Origin: Virgibacillus oceani
GTDB lineage: Bacteria; Bacillota; Bacilli; Bacillales; Amphibacillaceae
DNA length: 64,000 bases
Assembly (NCBI RefSeq): GCF_014638995.1
Contig: NZ_BMFR01000006.1
Location: 1-64,000 of the forward strand
Reading direction: 5' to 3'
A model generated the notes under the pieces. The model saw nothing but the letters and a program-made list of their open reading frames with translations. It was not told the origin of the DNA and did no database searches. The position numbers and the translations under genes are program-made. Below, one piece after another: positions 37,441 through 46,072 of the stretch (its first letter is position 1; each line of letters opens with the position of its first letter).

Positions 37441-37449
37441 TAATCCACC

Positions 37450-38457
37450 CTATTTCGCCAGTTTTTTTCTATCTGCTGCTATAGGGGGCTGTTCCATCCA
37501 GCCATTTTCGATCATGATGTTTGCCCCCTTGTTGGAATACTTGGCAATTTCCGCAATTAATCGGGCATATTGTACGCCTAAATCATGTCTTGGGCTAATG
37601 GACATGGACGTACCGTATTGCCCCATACCAGAAGCAATAAGTGTAGTAATTAGAAACATCATTAGCTTATCTGAGAATGGAGAAGCTGTTGAGTCTGTTA
37701 CCTCCGATGTTAATATGCGTGCCCCTTCAGAAATATAATCATCACGTAATAAAGAGGTAAAAATGTCTAACTGTTTTGCCGATATATCCCTGCCTTTCTC
37801 AAAATACTTTCTTACCTCTTTTGAACCTGCCACCTGTGAAAAACCAGTAATAAGTGCTTGACCCAGTGCATTACGTCTTGCATTCAATACTAGTGCCGTA
37901 ATTTCAACACCAAGCAGCGGTCTGCGATCACCGAACCATCCAGTTAGGAAACTGTCATCTGTGACAAACTCAATTTGCTTTGCTTTGGGAATTTGCGGAT
38001 AACGCACATACAGCCTATTATTTTTGGCTATTTCCTTTACCTTCTTATTTATCTCATGTGACTCGTTTAATGCATCGGAATAAAAGTGGATAATGTCGTC
38101 GCGTTCAACCTGTGATAACGCTAATCCATATATGGCCATATGAAATCCACCCATTTGAAGTAATAATTCAACATAAATCCTGTCTGAAAAAAGCCGTGGT
38201 GCGTCCAAATTAACATCCTTTTCTAAAAAACCTTGTGGAACAGGATAGTTATCATTGTTAAAAATTTGGGTTAATTTCTTTTTGTGCTGCTCTGAAATAG
38301 ATAGCATTTGTTCCAATATCGATTTTACTTCCTCATTATCAACATTCTTTAGAAAATGCTGTAAACCGCAAATTAGCATTGTGTCATTTTGATAGGATGT
38401 CCAAAGACTGGAAATCTCCGCAGCTGTCAGTTCAGTTTTTTGGTCATTGTTTTCCAT
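37450..38457 (-). CDS. DUF3231 family protein (paralogue A)
   Basis: 335 aa from the ATG at 38457 (GAGGAAGTGAACATA upstream). Two related halves, each with a helical bundle of DUF3231 type. Landmarks are TAAEISSLWTSYQNDTMLIC at the start, DDSFLTGWFGDRRPLLGVEI (about 168-187) and the C-terminal GANIMIENGWMEQPP. It lacks a signal peptide. The family is frequent in spore-formers, often near germination genes; biochemical function is unknown. Clearly homologous to the adjacent gene. Confidence 0.82.
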   Translation of the reverse strand: MENNDQKTELTAAEISSLWTSYQNDTMLICGLQHFLKNVDNEEVKSILEQMLSISEQHKKKLTQIFNNDNYPVPQGFLEKDVNLDAPRLFSDRIYVELLLQMGGFHMAIYGLALSQVERDDIIHFYSDALNESHEINKKVKEIAKNNRLYVRYPQIPKAKQIEFVTDDSFLTGWFGDRRPLLGVEITALVLNARRNALGQALITGFSQVAGSKEVRKYFEKGRDISAKQLDIFTSLLRDDYISEGARILTSEVTDSTASPFSDKLMMFLITTLIASGMGQYGTSMSISPRHDLGVQYARLIAEIAKYSNKGANIMIENGWMEQPPIAADRKKLAK

Positions 38458-38473
38458 TATGTTCACTTCCTCA

Positions 38474-39478
38474 TTATTGGGGTTTTGATAATTCTTCACG
38501 ATCCACCATACGTGGTGGTTCCTCCAACCATTCATTGTCTATCATTATATTGGCACCATCCTCTGAATATAAGGCTATTTCCGCACTTAGTCGTGTGTAC
38601 GTTGTTACTAAATCTCTTCTAATATTTGTTGTTATGCTCATTCCGTAAAAAGCAATTCCAAGGGTAATCATTGCAGTTACATGGCTCATTATTAATTTGT
38701 CGGAGAAAGGTGACACCTCATTGGCTTGTGTTACCATTGAGTCTGATCCCGATGGTGTAGGAATATCACCTTCACTCAATACAGAACTAAATACGTTTAC
38801 ATGTTTTTTTGCTATTTCAATTCCACGGACTAAATAATCTTTTACTTCCTTGGATTTTGCTACTTGGCTGAATCCTGTCAAAGTTGCAATTCCTAAATTA
38901 TTACGCTGCATATTTGAGTACAGGTTTGTAATTTCCATGCCCGTTAAAGGTCTTCGTTCCCCAAACCATCCTGTTAGAAAGCTTTGTTTTTTGACAAAGT
39001 CTATCTCTTTCAGTAATGGGATGGCGGGTGGCTTAACAAATAGCCCTTTTGTTAATGCAATCAGTAATGCTTTTTGATGAATCTCATTATATTGTCTAAG
39101 TCCTTCTGAATAAAAAATATATATGTCTTCCCTAGTAACCATAGGAATAGCTGTCGAGAAAGCCACCATTCCTAACTGGCCCATTTGAATAGCATAATGC
39201 AGCATGAAATTGTCAGTATACAGTCTTGGTGCATCTGCATTGATATCATTGTCCGTAAAACCAATCGGAATTGGGAAGTTTTCCTTTTCAAATATTTGTT
39301 TGAGTTTACTTAAATGGGATAATTCCAAAGCTAGGGCATCCTGTATGACAGGTTTTATCTCCCCGTCTTCCGTCTTTTTATCGAAATATTTTAGAACAGC
39401 TGATGTTAAACTGGCATTCTGATATGCCCCCCATATTTGCGCATGTTCTGCAGATGTAAGTTGAATGTTTAAGTCCAT
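38474..39478 (-). CDS. DUF3231 family protein (paralogue B)
   Basis: 334 aa with the same layout as its neighbour: KKQSFLTGWFGERRPLTGME (about 169-188) and GANIMIDNEWLEEPPRMVDR at the C-terminus. The two copies lie 16 nt apart and look like an old tandem duplication. The start follows AAGGAGGAG. It is divergent from the gerA-type operon, with about 160 bp between start codons, so the two transcription units may be co-regulated in the forespore. Confidence 0.82.
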   Translation of the reverse strand: MDLNIQLTSAEHAQIWGAYQNASLTSAVLKYFDKKTEDGEIKPVIQDALALELSHLSKLKQIFEKENFPIPIGFTDNDINADAPRLYTDNFMLHYAIQMGQLGMVAFSTAIPMVTREDIYIFYSEGLRQYNEIHQKALLIALTKGLFVKPPAIPLLKEIDFVKKQSFLTGWFGERRPLTGMEITNLYSNMQRNNLGIATLTGFSQVAKSKEVKDYLVRGIEIAKKHVNVFSSVLSEGDIPTPSGSDSMVTQANEVSPFSDKLIMSHVTAMITLGIAFYGMSITTNIRRDLVTTYTRLSAEIALYSEDGANIMIDNEWLEEPPRMVDREELSKPQ

Positions 39479-39638
39479 TTTTGAATTTTGCTCCTCCTTG
39501 ATATACGTTTGTTTATCTTAGTTTCTCGAATTTCAGCAGACTTATTCACCAATGAATCCAGCTTCAGCAGGTTTGTATAAAATAATACAAAGATGGGAAA
39601 CAAAAGGTAAAGCCTTATTTCAGAGCGAGGGGGATTAT

Positions 39639-41204
39639 ATGTCACTAGGGTCGTTGTTTAAACGAAATAAAAAAGATACAAAGGATAAGAAACAGAATGG
39701 AGACGAGGATTTTTCCGTTGAGATTGTTAATAATTTGGATAAAAATTTAGACAATCTTAAAAAAATGCTGGAAGAACCAAATGACCTTGTTATCCGGGAA
39801 TTTACGATTCGCCACACGAACCATAGAGGTGCATTGGTAATAATCGACGGTTTGGTGGATCAAGATACAGTTGATAATAAAATACTAATGCGCCTGCAAA
39901 GGGTAAATGAAAGAAAGGATTTACCTAATGATAACAAAAAGCTGTTAGATGTTATTTATCAGGAGCTTATTTCTGTAAGCGATATTAAAAAAAGCAAAAC
40001 GTTGGACGATGCAACGAACAGTTTGCTTTACGGAAATACCATTTTTTATTTAGAAGGTATCGACACTGTGCTTATTATGGATACGAAGGGCTGGGAAAGC
40101 CGTTCCATTGAGGAGCCAATGTCAGAACCTACTATTCGTGGTCCACGAGAGGGATTTGTTGAAAATTTACGAACCAATATGGTGCTCATTAGACGCCATA
40201 TTCGGGACCCAAATCTGCGTTTCAAAACACACCAGATAGGACGCCGTTCCAAAAAAAACTTAGTTGTAACATATATTGAAGGTGTTGTTCATCCGGATCT
40301 GGTAAAGGAAATTAATCGAAGGCTTAAGACAATTGATATGGATGATGCCCCGGAATCCGGTTTTATTGAACAATGGATTGAAGATAGTTTTATTTCTCCG
40401 TTTCCACAAATAATGAACACGGAAAGACCTGACAGAGTAGCTATTTCATTGTTAGAGGGAAAGGTAGCAATTATATTAGATGGAACACCCTTCGTACTAG
40501 TTGCGCCATTTAATATAGGTGACGCCCTCCAATCACCGGAAGATTATTATGAGCGTTGGACGATCGGTACCTTATTGAGGTCTCTAAGATATCTTGCAGC
40601 ATTTATTTCGATATTTGCACCAGCACTCTATATCGCACTCATTTCTTTTCATTCAGGAATGATTCCATCCAAGCTTGCATTTTCAATTGCTGCCACAAGG
40701 GAAGGGGTGCCATTTCCGGCATTTGTTGAGGCATTACTAATGGGAGTGACGATGGAATTGCTGCGTGAAGCCGGGGCGAGACTTCCGAAAACAATTGGAC
40801 AAACGATTGGTATCGTTGGCGGGCTAGTTATTGGTGATGCGGCGGTTCAGGCTGGTATTGTTAGCCCAATCATGGTAATTGTTGTAGCTCTTACTGCAAT
40901 TGCTTCCTTTTCATTACCAGCATACAGTGTTGCAATTTCCTTCCGAATGATTCGATTTGGGTTCATGATTGCGGCTGCTGCATTTGGATTATATGGGATT
41001 ATTCTCTCGTACATTATGGTCAACATCCATATTGTAAATTTAAAAAGTATTGGCGTACCTTATTCTGTACCGTTTGCACCTAGCTTTATTTCTGATTGGA
41101 AAGACCTTGTTTTTCGTGCACCTATCCAGGCATTAACAAGGCGTCCGCAATATCTGAAAACAGATGATCCTGAATCCGGGAATAAAGGGAGGCAAGGCTC
41201 ATGA
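39639..41204 (+). CDS. GerA-family spore germination receptor subunit A
   Basis: 521 aa from the ATG at 39639, preceded by GAGGGGGATTAT; the frame extends 29 codons upstream without family similarity. The soluble N-terminal part (about 1-280, with IREFTIRHTNHRGALVI) is followed by about five membrane segments (LRSLRYLAAFISIFAPALYI, then PSKLAFSIAATREGVPFPAF and GQTIGIVGGLVIGDAAVQAG). This is the subunit that, with B and C, forms a ligand-gated ion channel in the spore inner membrane. The germinant cannot be told from sequence. Confidence 0.94.
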   Translation: MSLGSLFKRNKKDTKDKKQNGDEDFSVEIVNNLDKNLDNLKKMLEEPNDLVIREFTIRHTNHRGALVIIDGLVDQDTVDNKILMRLQRVNERKDLPNDNKKLLDVIYQELISVSDIKKSKTLDDATNSLLYGNTIFYLEGIDTVLIMDTKGWESRSIEEPMSEPTIRGPREGFVENLRTNMVLIRRHIRDPNLRFKTHQIGRRSKKNLVVTYIEGVVHPDLVKEINRRLKTIDMDDAPESGFIEQWIEDSFISPFPQIMNTERPDRVAISLLEGKVAIILDGTPFVLVAPFNIGDALQSPEDYYERWTIGTLLRSLRYLAAFISIFAPALYIALISFHSGMIPSKLAFSIAATREGVPFPAFVEALLMGVTMELLREAGARLPKTIGQTIGIVGGLVIGDAAVQAGIVSPIMVIVVALTAIASFSLPAYSVAISFRMIRFGFMIAAAAFGLYGIILSYIMVNIHIVNLKSIGVPYSVPFAPSFISDWKDLVFRAPIQALTRRPQYLKTDDPESGNKGRQGS

Positions 41205-42307
41205 AATGGTTTGAATACGGGGACGAAAAAATAAGTCATAGGGAAATAATGATTGCAATTCCTTCCATGGTAATTGGAGTGGGGATTCTATCGTTACCAA
41301 GAAGTATTGCAGGAGCAACAACTGGTTCTGATGGCTGGATTTCGCTTTTAGTAATCGGTGTATTTTTTGTTTTGCTAACATGGATAATCGCTAAAATTGC
41401 ATCAAGTTTCCCTAATCAATCATTTCTATCCTATACTTCCCTGATTTTGACGAAACCTGTGGCAATTGTATTTACGTTTCTTTATACCATCGTATCAATA
41501 ATGATTGCTGCCTATGAGGTTCGTGAAATATCAAACATAGCTAAGCAGTATTTATTTGACCGTACCCCGGTTGAGGTGATCTCCTTAATCTTTTTGCTGG
41601 TTGTTGTCTACGCCGTTGCGGGCTCTAGAGCTGGAATCTTCCGGTTAAATATGATGTTTTTGCCCATTATTATTTTGGTGGCATTGGCAGTATTTGTTTT
41701 CAATTTGGGCTGGTTCAGATTAGGTAATTTGCTGCCAGTTTTTGAAACGAGCCTTAGTGATTACGTGAAATCGTTTAGTACCGGTATCACATCGTATGTA
41801 GGATTCGGGATTATCTTATTTTATATTTCGCTAGCAGAAAAGCCTGAAAAAACACCGAGATTTGCTGTGATAGGAATGGGTATACCAATCGTGGTCTACA
41901 TTTTGCTTTATATTACCTGTTTAGGTGTGTTCGGTCATTCTGTTACTTCCAATTTACTTTATCCAACAATTGAGCTAGCCAAAGAAATAGATATACCGGG
42001 TGGCTTCTTTGAACGGGTTGAGTCGGTTTTTTTTGTGATTTGGATAATGGCTATTTTTAATACAACTGTAATGGCATTGGATATTGCTATTCTTGCGTTA
42101 AGTTCCATTTTTAAAAGTAAGGATAAAATGAGGTTAATCCTTATTTTATCGCCACTTGTATATGTAGTTGCGATGTATCCTAAAGATATAGAAGGTATAG
42201 GAGTACTTGGGAATATAGTAGGTTATTCAGCTATAATTCTTACCTTTACAGTTACCGTATTATTAGGTGTGGTTGGTAAATTAAGGAGAGTGAAACAAGG
42301 TGATTAG
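41201..42307 (+). CDS. GerB-family spore germination receptor subunit B (permease-like)
   Basis: 368 aa, about ten membrane segments, related to amino-acid/polyamine permeases. It starts with EKISHREIMIAIPSMVIGVG and SLPRSIAGATTGSDGWIS. Structural and genetic work on GerB-type subunits shows that this subunit binds the germinant. It overlaps the A gene by 4 nt (ATGA) and the C gene by 8 nt. Confidence 0.94.
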   Translation: MKWFEYGDEKISHREIMIAIPSMVIGVGILSLPRSIAGATTGSDGWISLLVIGVFFVLLTWIIAKIASSFPNQSFLSYTSLILTKPVAIVFTFLYTIVSIMIAAYEVREISNIAKQYLFDRTPVEVISLIFLLVVVYAVAGSRAGIFRLNMMFLPIIILVALAVFVFNLGWFRLGNLLPVFETSLSDYVKSFSTGITSYVGFGIILFYISLAEKPEKTPRFAVIGMGIPIVVYILLYITCLGVFGHSVTSNLLYPTIELAKEIDIPGGFFERVESVFFVIWIMAIFNTTVMALDIAILALSSIFKSKDKMRLILILSPLVYVVAMYPKDIEGIGVLGNIVGYSAIILTFTVTVLLGVVGKLRRVKQGD

Positions 42308-43481
42308 TCGAAAAGTTTGTTTTATCGTCTCCTGTTCTTTTCTTTTTTTAACGGGCTGCTGGGATCAAGTGGATATTGAGGAACGGGGATTTATCATTGG
42401 ATCGGCTGTCGATATGATGGGAAAAAAAGAAAATGGTGAATATGAATTACGATTAACCAATCAATTTGTAATCCCTTCTACATTAGGTGCACCAACGCAA
42501 GGGGGAGGAGACAGCGATGCATTTACAAATATATCGGCAACCGGAGAAAGTATGTTTGCGATTAGCAGGGAAATGGCCCAGCTGACAAGTCGGTCACCTT
42601 ACTGGGAACACCTGAAAATTATCATTGTCTCAAAGGAAATTGCGGAAACGAAAAATTTGTTTGCTAAAATAATGGATATTTTCCTCCGCAATCCATCGAT
42701 GCGCCGTAGTATTAAAGTAATAGTAGCCGACGAAGATGCAAAAAATGTTCTAGATGTAAAACCAACTAACGAGAAACTCCCTGCCTTGTATATTGAGTCC
42801 GTTATGGAAAATAGCTTCAAAACGGCATCCGCATTGGAACCTGTAAGAGTAGGACAGGTTCATGCCTACCTTTTGAATCAAAACAGCTACGTTATCCCTA
42901 AAATAACTACATCTGGGGAAGGGATACAATATGAGGGCGCTGCGGTTTTTCATGGATATGATAACAAAATGGTAGGAATGCTTGATGGGGAAGAAACAAA
43001 AGGTTTAAATCTGCTCACTGGCAATGCAAAGGAAGGAGCAATAAACATCGAGTTAGATGATAATATTCTTACCTATGAATTAGAAGATGTTAAAAGTAAC
43101 TTATCTATAGATACAAAGGATAAAAACAATATTCATATATCCGTAAAAGTAAAAGTTGAAGGATCAATTGCCGAAACCTTTGGAACAGAAAATATTATTA
43201 AGAAAAAAACTTTAGACGAGGTAGAAAAACAAGTCAAAGATGAATTGGAAAAAATAATCAATCATACCATTAAAAAGGCACAAACGGAATTGAATGCAGA
43301 TATATTTGGGATCGGAGACATGATAAAGGAAAGGCATTATGATTTATGGCAGCAGATTAAAAATGAATGGGACCATGGTGAAAGCTACTTCGCAAAAAGT
43401 ACGTTTCATGTCGCAGTTAATGCTGAGGTGCGCGCAACAGGTTCATCAGATCAAACAAAAAAACACTGGAGTGAACGGTAA
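42300..43481 (+). CDS. GerC-family spore germination lipoprotein, subunit C
   Basis: 393 aa starting at GTG (GGAGAGTGAAACAAG upstream). The lipoprotein signal ends at FLTGC (Cys18), and the mature protein begins CWDQVDIEERGFIIGSAVD, the typical GCWDxxEIE of GerC proteins. Later conserved parts include ISREMAQLTSRSPYWEHLK and the C-terminal domain from about 220. Lipid attachment by Lgt is needed for many receptors. The stop codon abuts the start codon of the small gene that follows. Confidence 0.93.
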   Translation: MISRKVCFIVSCSFLFLTGCWDQVDIEERGFIIGSAVDMMGKKENGEYELRLTNQFVIPSTLGAPTQGGGDSDAFTNISATGESMFAISREMAQLTSRSPYWEHLKIIIVSKEIAETKNLFAKIMDIFLRNPSMRRSIKVIVADEDAKNVLDVKPTNEKLPALYIESVMENSFKTASALEPVRVGQVHAYLLNQNSYVIPKITTSGEGIQYEGAAVFHGYDNKMVGMLDGEETKGLNLLTGNAKEGAINIELDDNILTYELEDVKSNLSIDTKDKNNIHISVKVKVEGSIAETFGTENIIKKKTLDEVEKQVKDELEKIINHTIKKAQTELNADIFGIGDMIKERHYDLWQQIKNEWDHGESYFAKSTFHVAVNAEVRATGSSDQTKKHWSER

Positions 43482-43643
43482 ATGTGGACAAAGTATTTAG
43501 GGGGATTAGATGACATATTAGTTCTTATTTGCACAGTTTTGGCATTTTTAATACCCTTAATCATTTATAAAGTAAATCGAAAATTCCATGGTTTTGGTGA
43601 TCCACCATGGAAGGAGAAGGAGAAAGGTGTGGATGAGACTTAA
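43482..43643 (+). CDS. 53-aa membrane protein, candidate D subunit of the germinant receptor
   Basis: It starts immediately at the gerC stop codon, with GGAGTGA seven nt upstream, inside gerC. Residues 10-31 (DDILVLICTVLAFLIPLIIY) form one membrane segment, followed by a basic/acidic tail with GFGDPPWKEKEK. Small D proteins encoded in or beside gerA-type operons modulate receptor activity in Bacillus. Those I recall are somewhat longer with two membrane segments, so this may be a shorter version. Confidence 0.7.
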   Translation: MWTKYLGGLDDILVLICTVLAFLIPLIIYKVNRKFHGFGDPPWKEKEKGVDET

Positions 43644-43656
43644 GTGTTTTTTTGTT

Positions 43657-43687
43657 TGGAGAGGTCGGAATTCCGGCTTCTCCTTTT
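43657..43687 (+). terminator. terminator of the ger operon
   Basis: GGAGAGGTCGG and CCGGCTTCTCC pair around AATT, followed by TTTT, 14 nt after the stop codon of the small membrane gene. Confidence 0.75.
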
Positions 43688-43841
43688 CCATTTCCAGGGT
43701 ATAAAATCTAAAAAATTTACAAATACTAGATTTTAAAATAGTTTAAATAATCGAAAACTACCTATAATTGTGCTTTTACTTACTAGTACATTTTTAGTAT
43801 AGTTAATAGTAGATATTTGCGAATCAGGAAGGGGATTTCGG

Positions 43842-44804
43842 ATGATGCAGGAGACAATTATATATAATGAAAGTATTGAAAAGGTATTAACGAATATAAA
43901 TAAAGTAATGATAGGCAAGGAGGATGTTGCAGCCCTTAGTTTAGTGGCATTGTTAGCACAGGGGCATGTCCTGTTGGAGGATGTGCCGGGCGTTGGAAAA
44001 ACGATGCTGGTCCGGACATTGGCTAAATCATTAGACTGTGATTTTAGAAGAATACAATTCACCCCTGATTTACTGCCGTCAGACGTTACCGGAATCTCAA
44101 TCTATAATCCAAAAGAACTAGAATTTGAGTTTCGCGGAGGGCCGATTCTCGGAAATATCGTACTGGCCGATGAAATTAATCGTACCTCCCCAAAAACACA
44201 ATCTGCCCTATTGGAAGCCATGGAGGAAAAAAATGTAACGGTCGATGGTAAAACAATTCCACTGAAGCAGCCGTTCTTTGTTATGGCAACACAAAATCCA
44301 ATTGAATACGAGGGAACATATCCGCTTCCAGAGGCACAGCTTGACCGGTTTCTTCTAAAATTAAAAATGGGTTATCCATCATGGGAACAGGAATTAGGGA
44401 TATTGGAACGAACTGCAAAGGACCACCCGATTGAACAAATAGAAGCTGTGATCAATAAGGATGAATTGATCGGCATTCAGGCAGAAGTGAAAAATGTTTA
44501 CATTGATAAAAATGTTCAGCATTACATTGTGAATCTAGCAACAGGGACACGCAGACATTCAGCTATTTATCTTGGAGTGAGTCCAAGGGGTTCCATTGCG
44601 TTAATGAAGGCAGCAAAAGCTTATGCGTATATTCATGCCCGTGATTATGTAATACCGGATGATGTGAAATATTTAGCACCATTCGTTCTTTCACACCGAA
44701 TCATTTTAACCTCTGAAGCCAAATATGATGGGTTATCAAGTGAACAGGTTATTCATTCGGTTATTAAGAATACGCATATCCCGATTCGAAAGGAATTTCA
44801 TTAA
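43842..44804 (+). CDS. MoxR-type AAA+ ATPase
   Basis: 320 aa. Walker A is EDVPGVGKTMLVR (about 46-58), Walker B VLADEINRTSPKTQSALLEA (about 107-126), and sensor ATQNPIEYEGTYPLPEAQLD (about 151-170) is present. MoxR ATPases act as chaperones, usually for the DUF58 and von Willebrand-like partners encoded next to them. It is the first gene of a three-gene operon with overlapping ends, corresponding to B. subtilis yeaC-yeaD-yebA by order. GGAAGGGGATTT precedes the ATG pair. Confidence 0.92.
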   Translation: MMQETIIYNESIEKVLTNINKVMIGKEDVAALSLVALLAQGHVLLEDVPGVGKTMLVRTLAKSLDCDFRRIQFTPDLLPSDVTGISIYNPKELEFEFRGGPILGNIVLADEINRTSPKTQSALLEAMEEKNVTVDGKTIPLKQPFFVMATQNPIEYEGTYPLPEAQLDRFLLKLKMGYPSWEQELGILERTAKDHPIEQIEAVINKDELIGIQAEVKNVYIDKNVQHYIVNLATGTRRHSAIYLGVSPRGSIALMKAAKAYAYIHARDYVIPDDVKYLAPFVLSHRIILTSEAKYDGLSSEQVIHSVIKNTHIPIRKEFH

Positions 44805-46072
44805 TGAATGGAACGATGCGATTTATCGGCAAGCTCGTCTTTATCGTTTTTCTATTGCTGCTGCTGTTTTCATTTGCAATGTTTCAGGGCGGTTTTGTAA
44901 GCTGGTTTTTATTTTTTAGCTATTTGCCGATCTTTCTTTATCATTTAGGTCTGCTTCTCTATCCAATCAAAAAGTGGGAGGTTACGCGAAATCTATCCCG
45001 CCATGTTATCCGTGCAGGTGACAGTATAACCGTAGTTGTAAGGGTGACAAGGGAAGTGCCTTTTCCGCTGTATTACTGTATTTGTGAGGAAGTTTTTCCA
45101 GATACTTTGAAAAAGGTTGATAACCGGAAAGAAAAATACTATCACTTGGATCAACCTGATAAATTACAGGTTAATAGAATGATAAAGAAGGTTGTGTTTC
45201 CCGGGTTCCGTAAAGAGATGGAGCTTCCATATCGAATTGAGCAGGTGCCCCGCGGGGAACATCAACTGCAGGCAGTTCGCATTAAAACAGGGGATGTATT
45301 CGGATTTATTAAGAAGGAACATGTTTTTCATGTGGCCGATCAGCTTGTTGCATACCCTAATGAAAGCAAACTTCATATATCAGAACGGGTTAGCAGCTTT
45401 GAACAAGGCTCCGTCTCCTCCTATACCTTAAATTTAAAAAATACCAATGTAGCAACAGGGATTCGTGAATACATGCCTGGTGATAAATTTTCCTGGATAG
45501 ACTGGAAACAAACTGCGAAAAAGAACAACGTAATGACGAAAGAGTTCGAGCAGGAAAAGAGTACGGATACAATACTTATTTTAGACTGCTGCTATTACGT
45601 TGGGATTAATCCATTAGCCTTTGAAGCAGCAATTGAAGTGACCATTTCATTAATGGAGGCTATTCAAAAACAAGCATCACAGGTAGGGCTATTATCTGTC
45701 GGGGAAGAGACAGTTTATTATCCATTGCATCATGATCCCACGAAGAAAGAACGGATGAGACAGCATTTAACAAGGGTTCAGCCAGGGGGTAACCGCCCTT
45801 TTGCTTTAAAACTAAAAGAAGAAGTCAGGAAGCTTTCGAGTGGTAACATTATTATGATGATTACCACCAATATGGATGGGGCGATTAAGGAATCGCTGCA
45901 ACAGATGAAACAACGTTCTAAAAGCGTTATCGTCCTATTTATACAAGCCAAAGCGTTAATTTCACAACAAGAGCACACAATTATCCAACAGCTTCAAATG
46001 GATGGTGTTATTGTCAATATACTTTCGGAACAGCAGTTGGTTCAAAATACGATTGAGGTGAATGTACGATGA
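44804..46072 (+). CDS. DUF58 domain protein
   Basis: 422 aa. Two N-terminal membrane segments (about 9-45), a beta-rich middle part, and the DUF58 core YMPGDKFSWIDWKQTAKKNN (about 223-242), where the WKxTAR-like motif is diagnostic. The remaining part is a von Willebrand A-like fold (TILILDCCYYVG). These proteins work with MoxR and a membrane transglutaminase. It overlaps both neighbours (1 nt and 4 nt). Confidence 0.9.
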   Translation: MNGTMRFIGKLVFIVFLLLLLFSFAMFQGGFVSWFLFFSYLPIFLYHLGLLLYPIKKWEVTRNLSRHVIRAGDSITVVVRVTREVPFPLYYCICEEVFPDTLKKVDNRKEKYYHLDQPDKLQVNRMIKKVVFPGFRKEMELPYRIEQVPRGEHQLQAVRIKTGDVFGFIKKEHVFHVADQLVAYPNESKLHISERVSSFEQGSVSSYTLNLKNTNVATGIREYMPGDKFSWIDWKQTAKKNNVMTKEFEQEKSTDTILILDCCYYVGINPLAFEAAIEVTISLMEAIQKQASQVGLLSVGEETVYYPLHHDPTKKERMRQHLTRVQPGGNRPFALKLKEEVRKLSSGNIIMMITTNMDGAIKESLQQMKQRSKSVIVLFIQAKALISQQEHTIIQQLQMDGVIVNILSEQQLVQNTIEVNVR

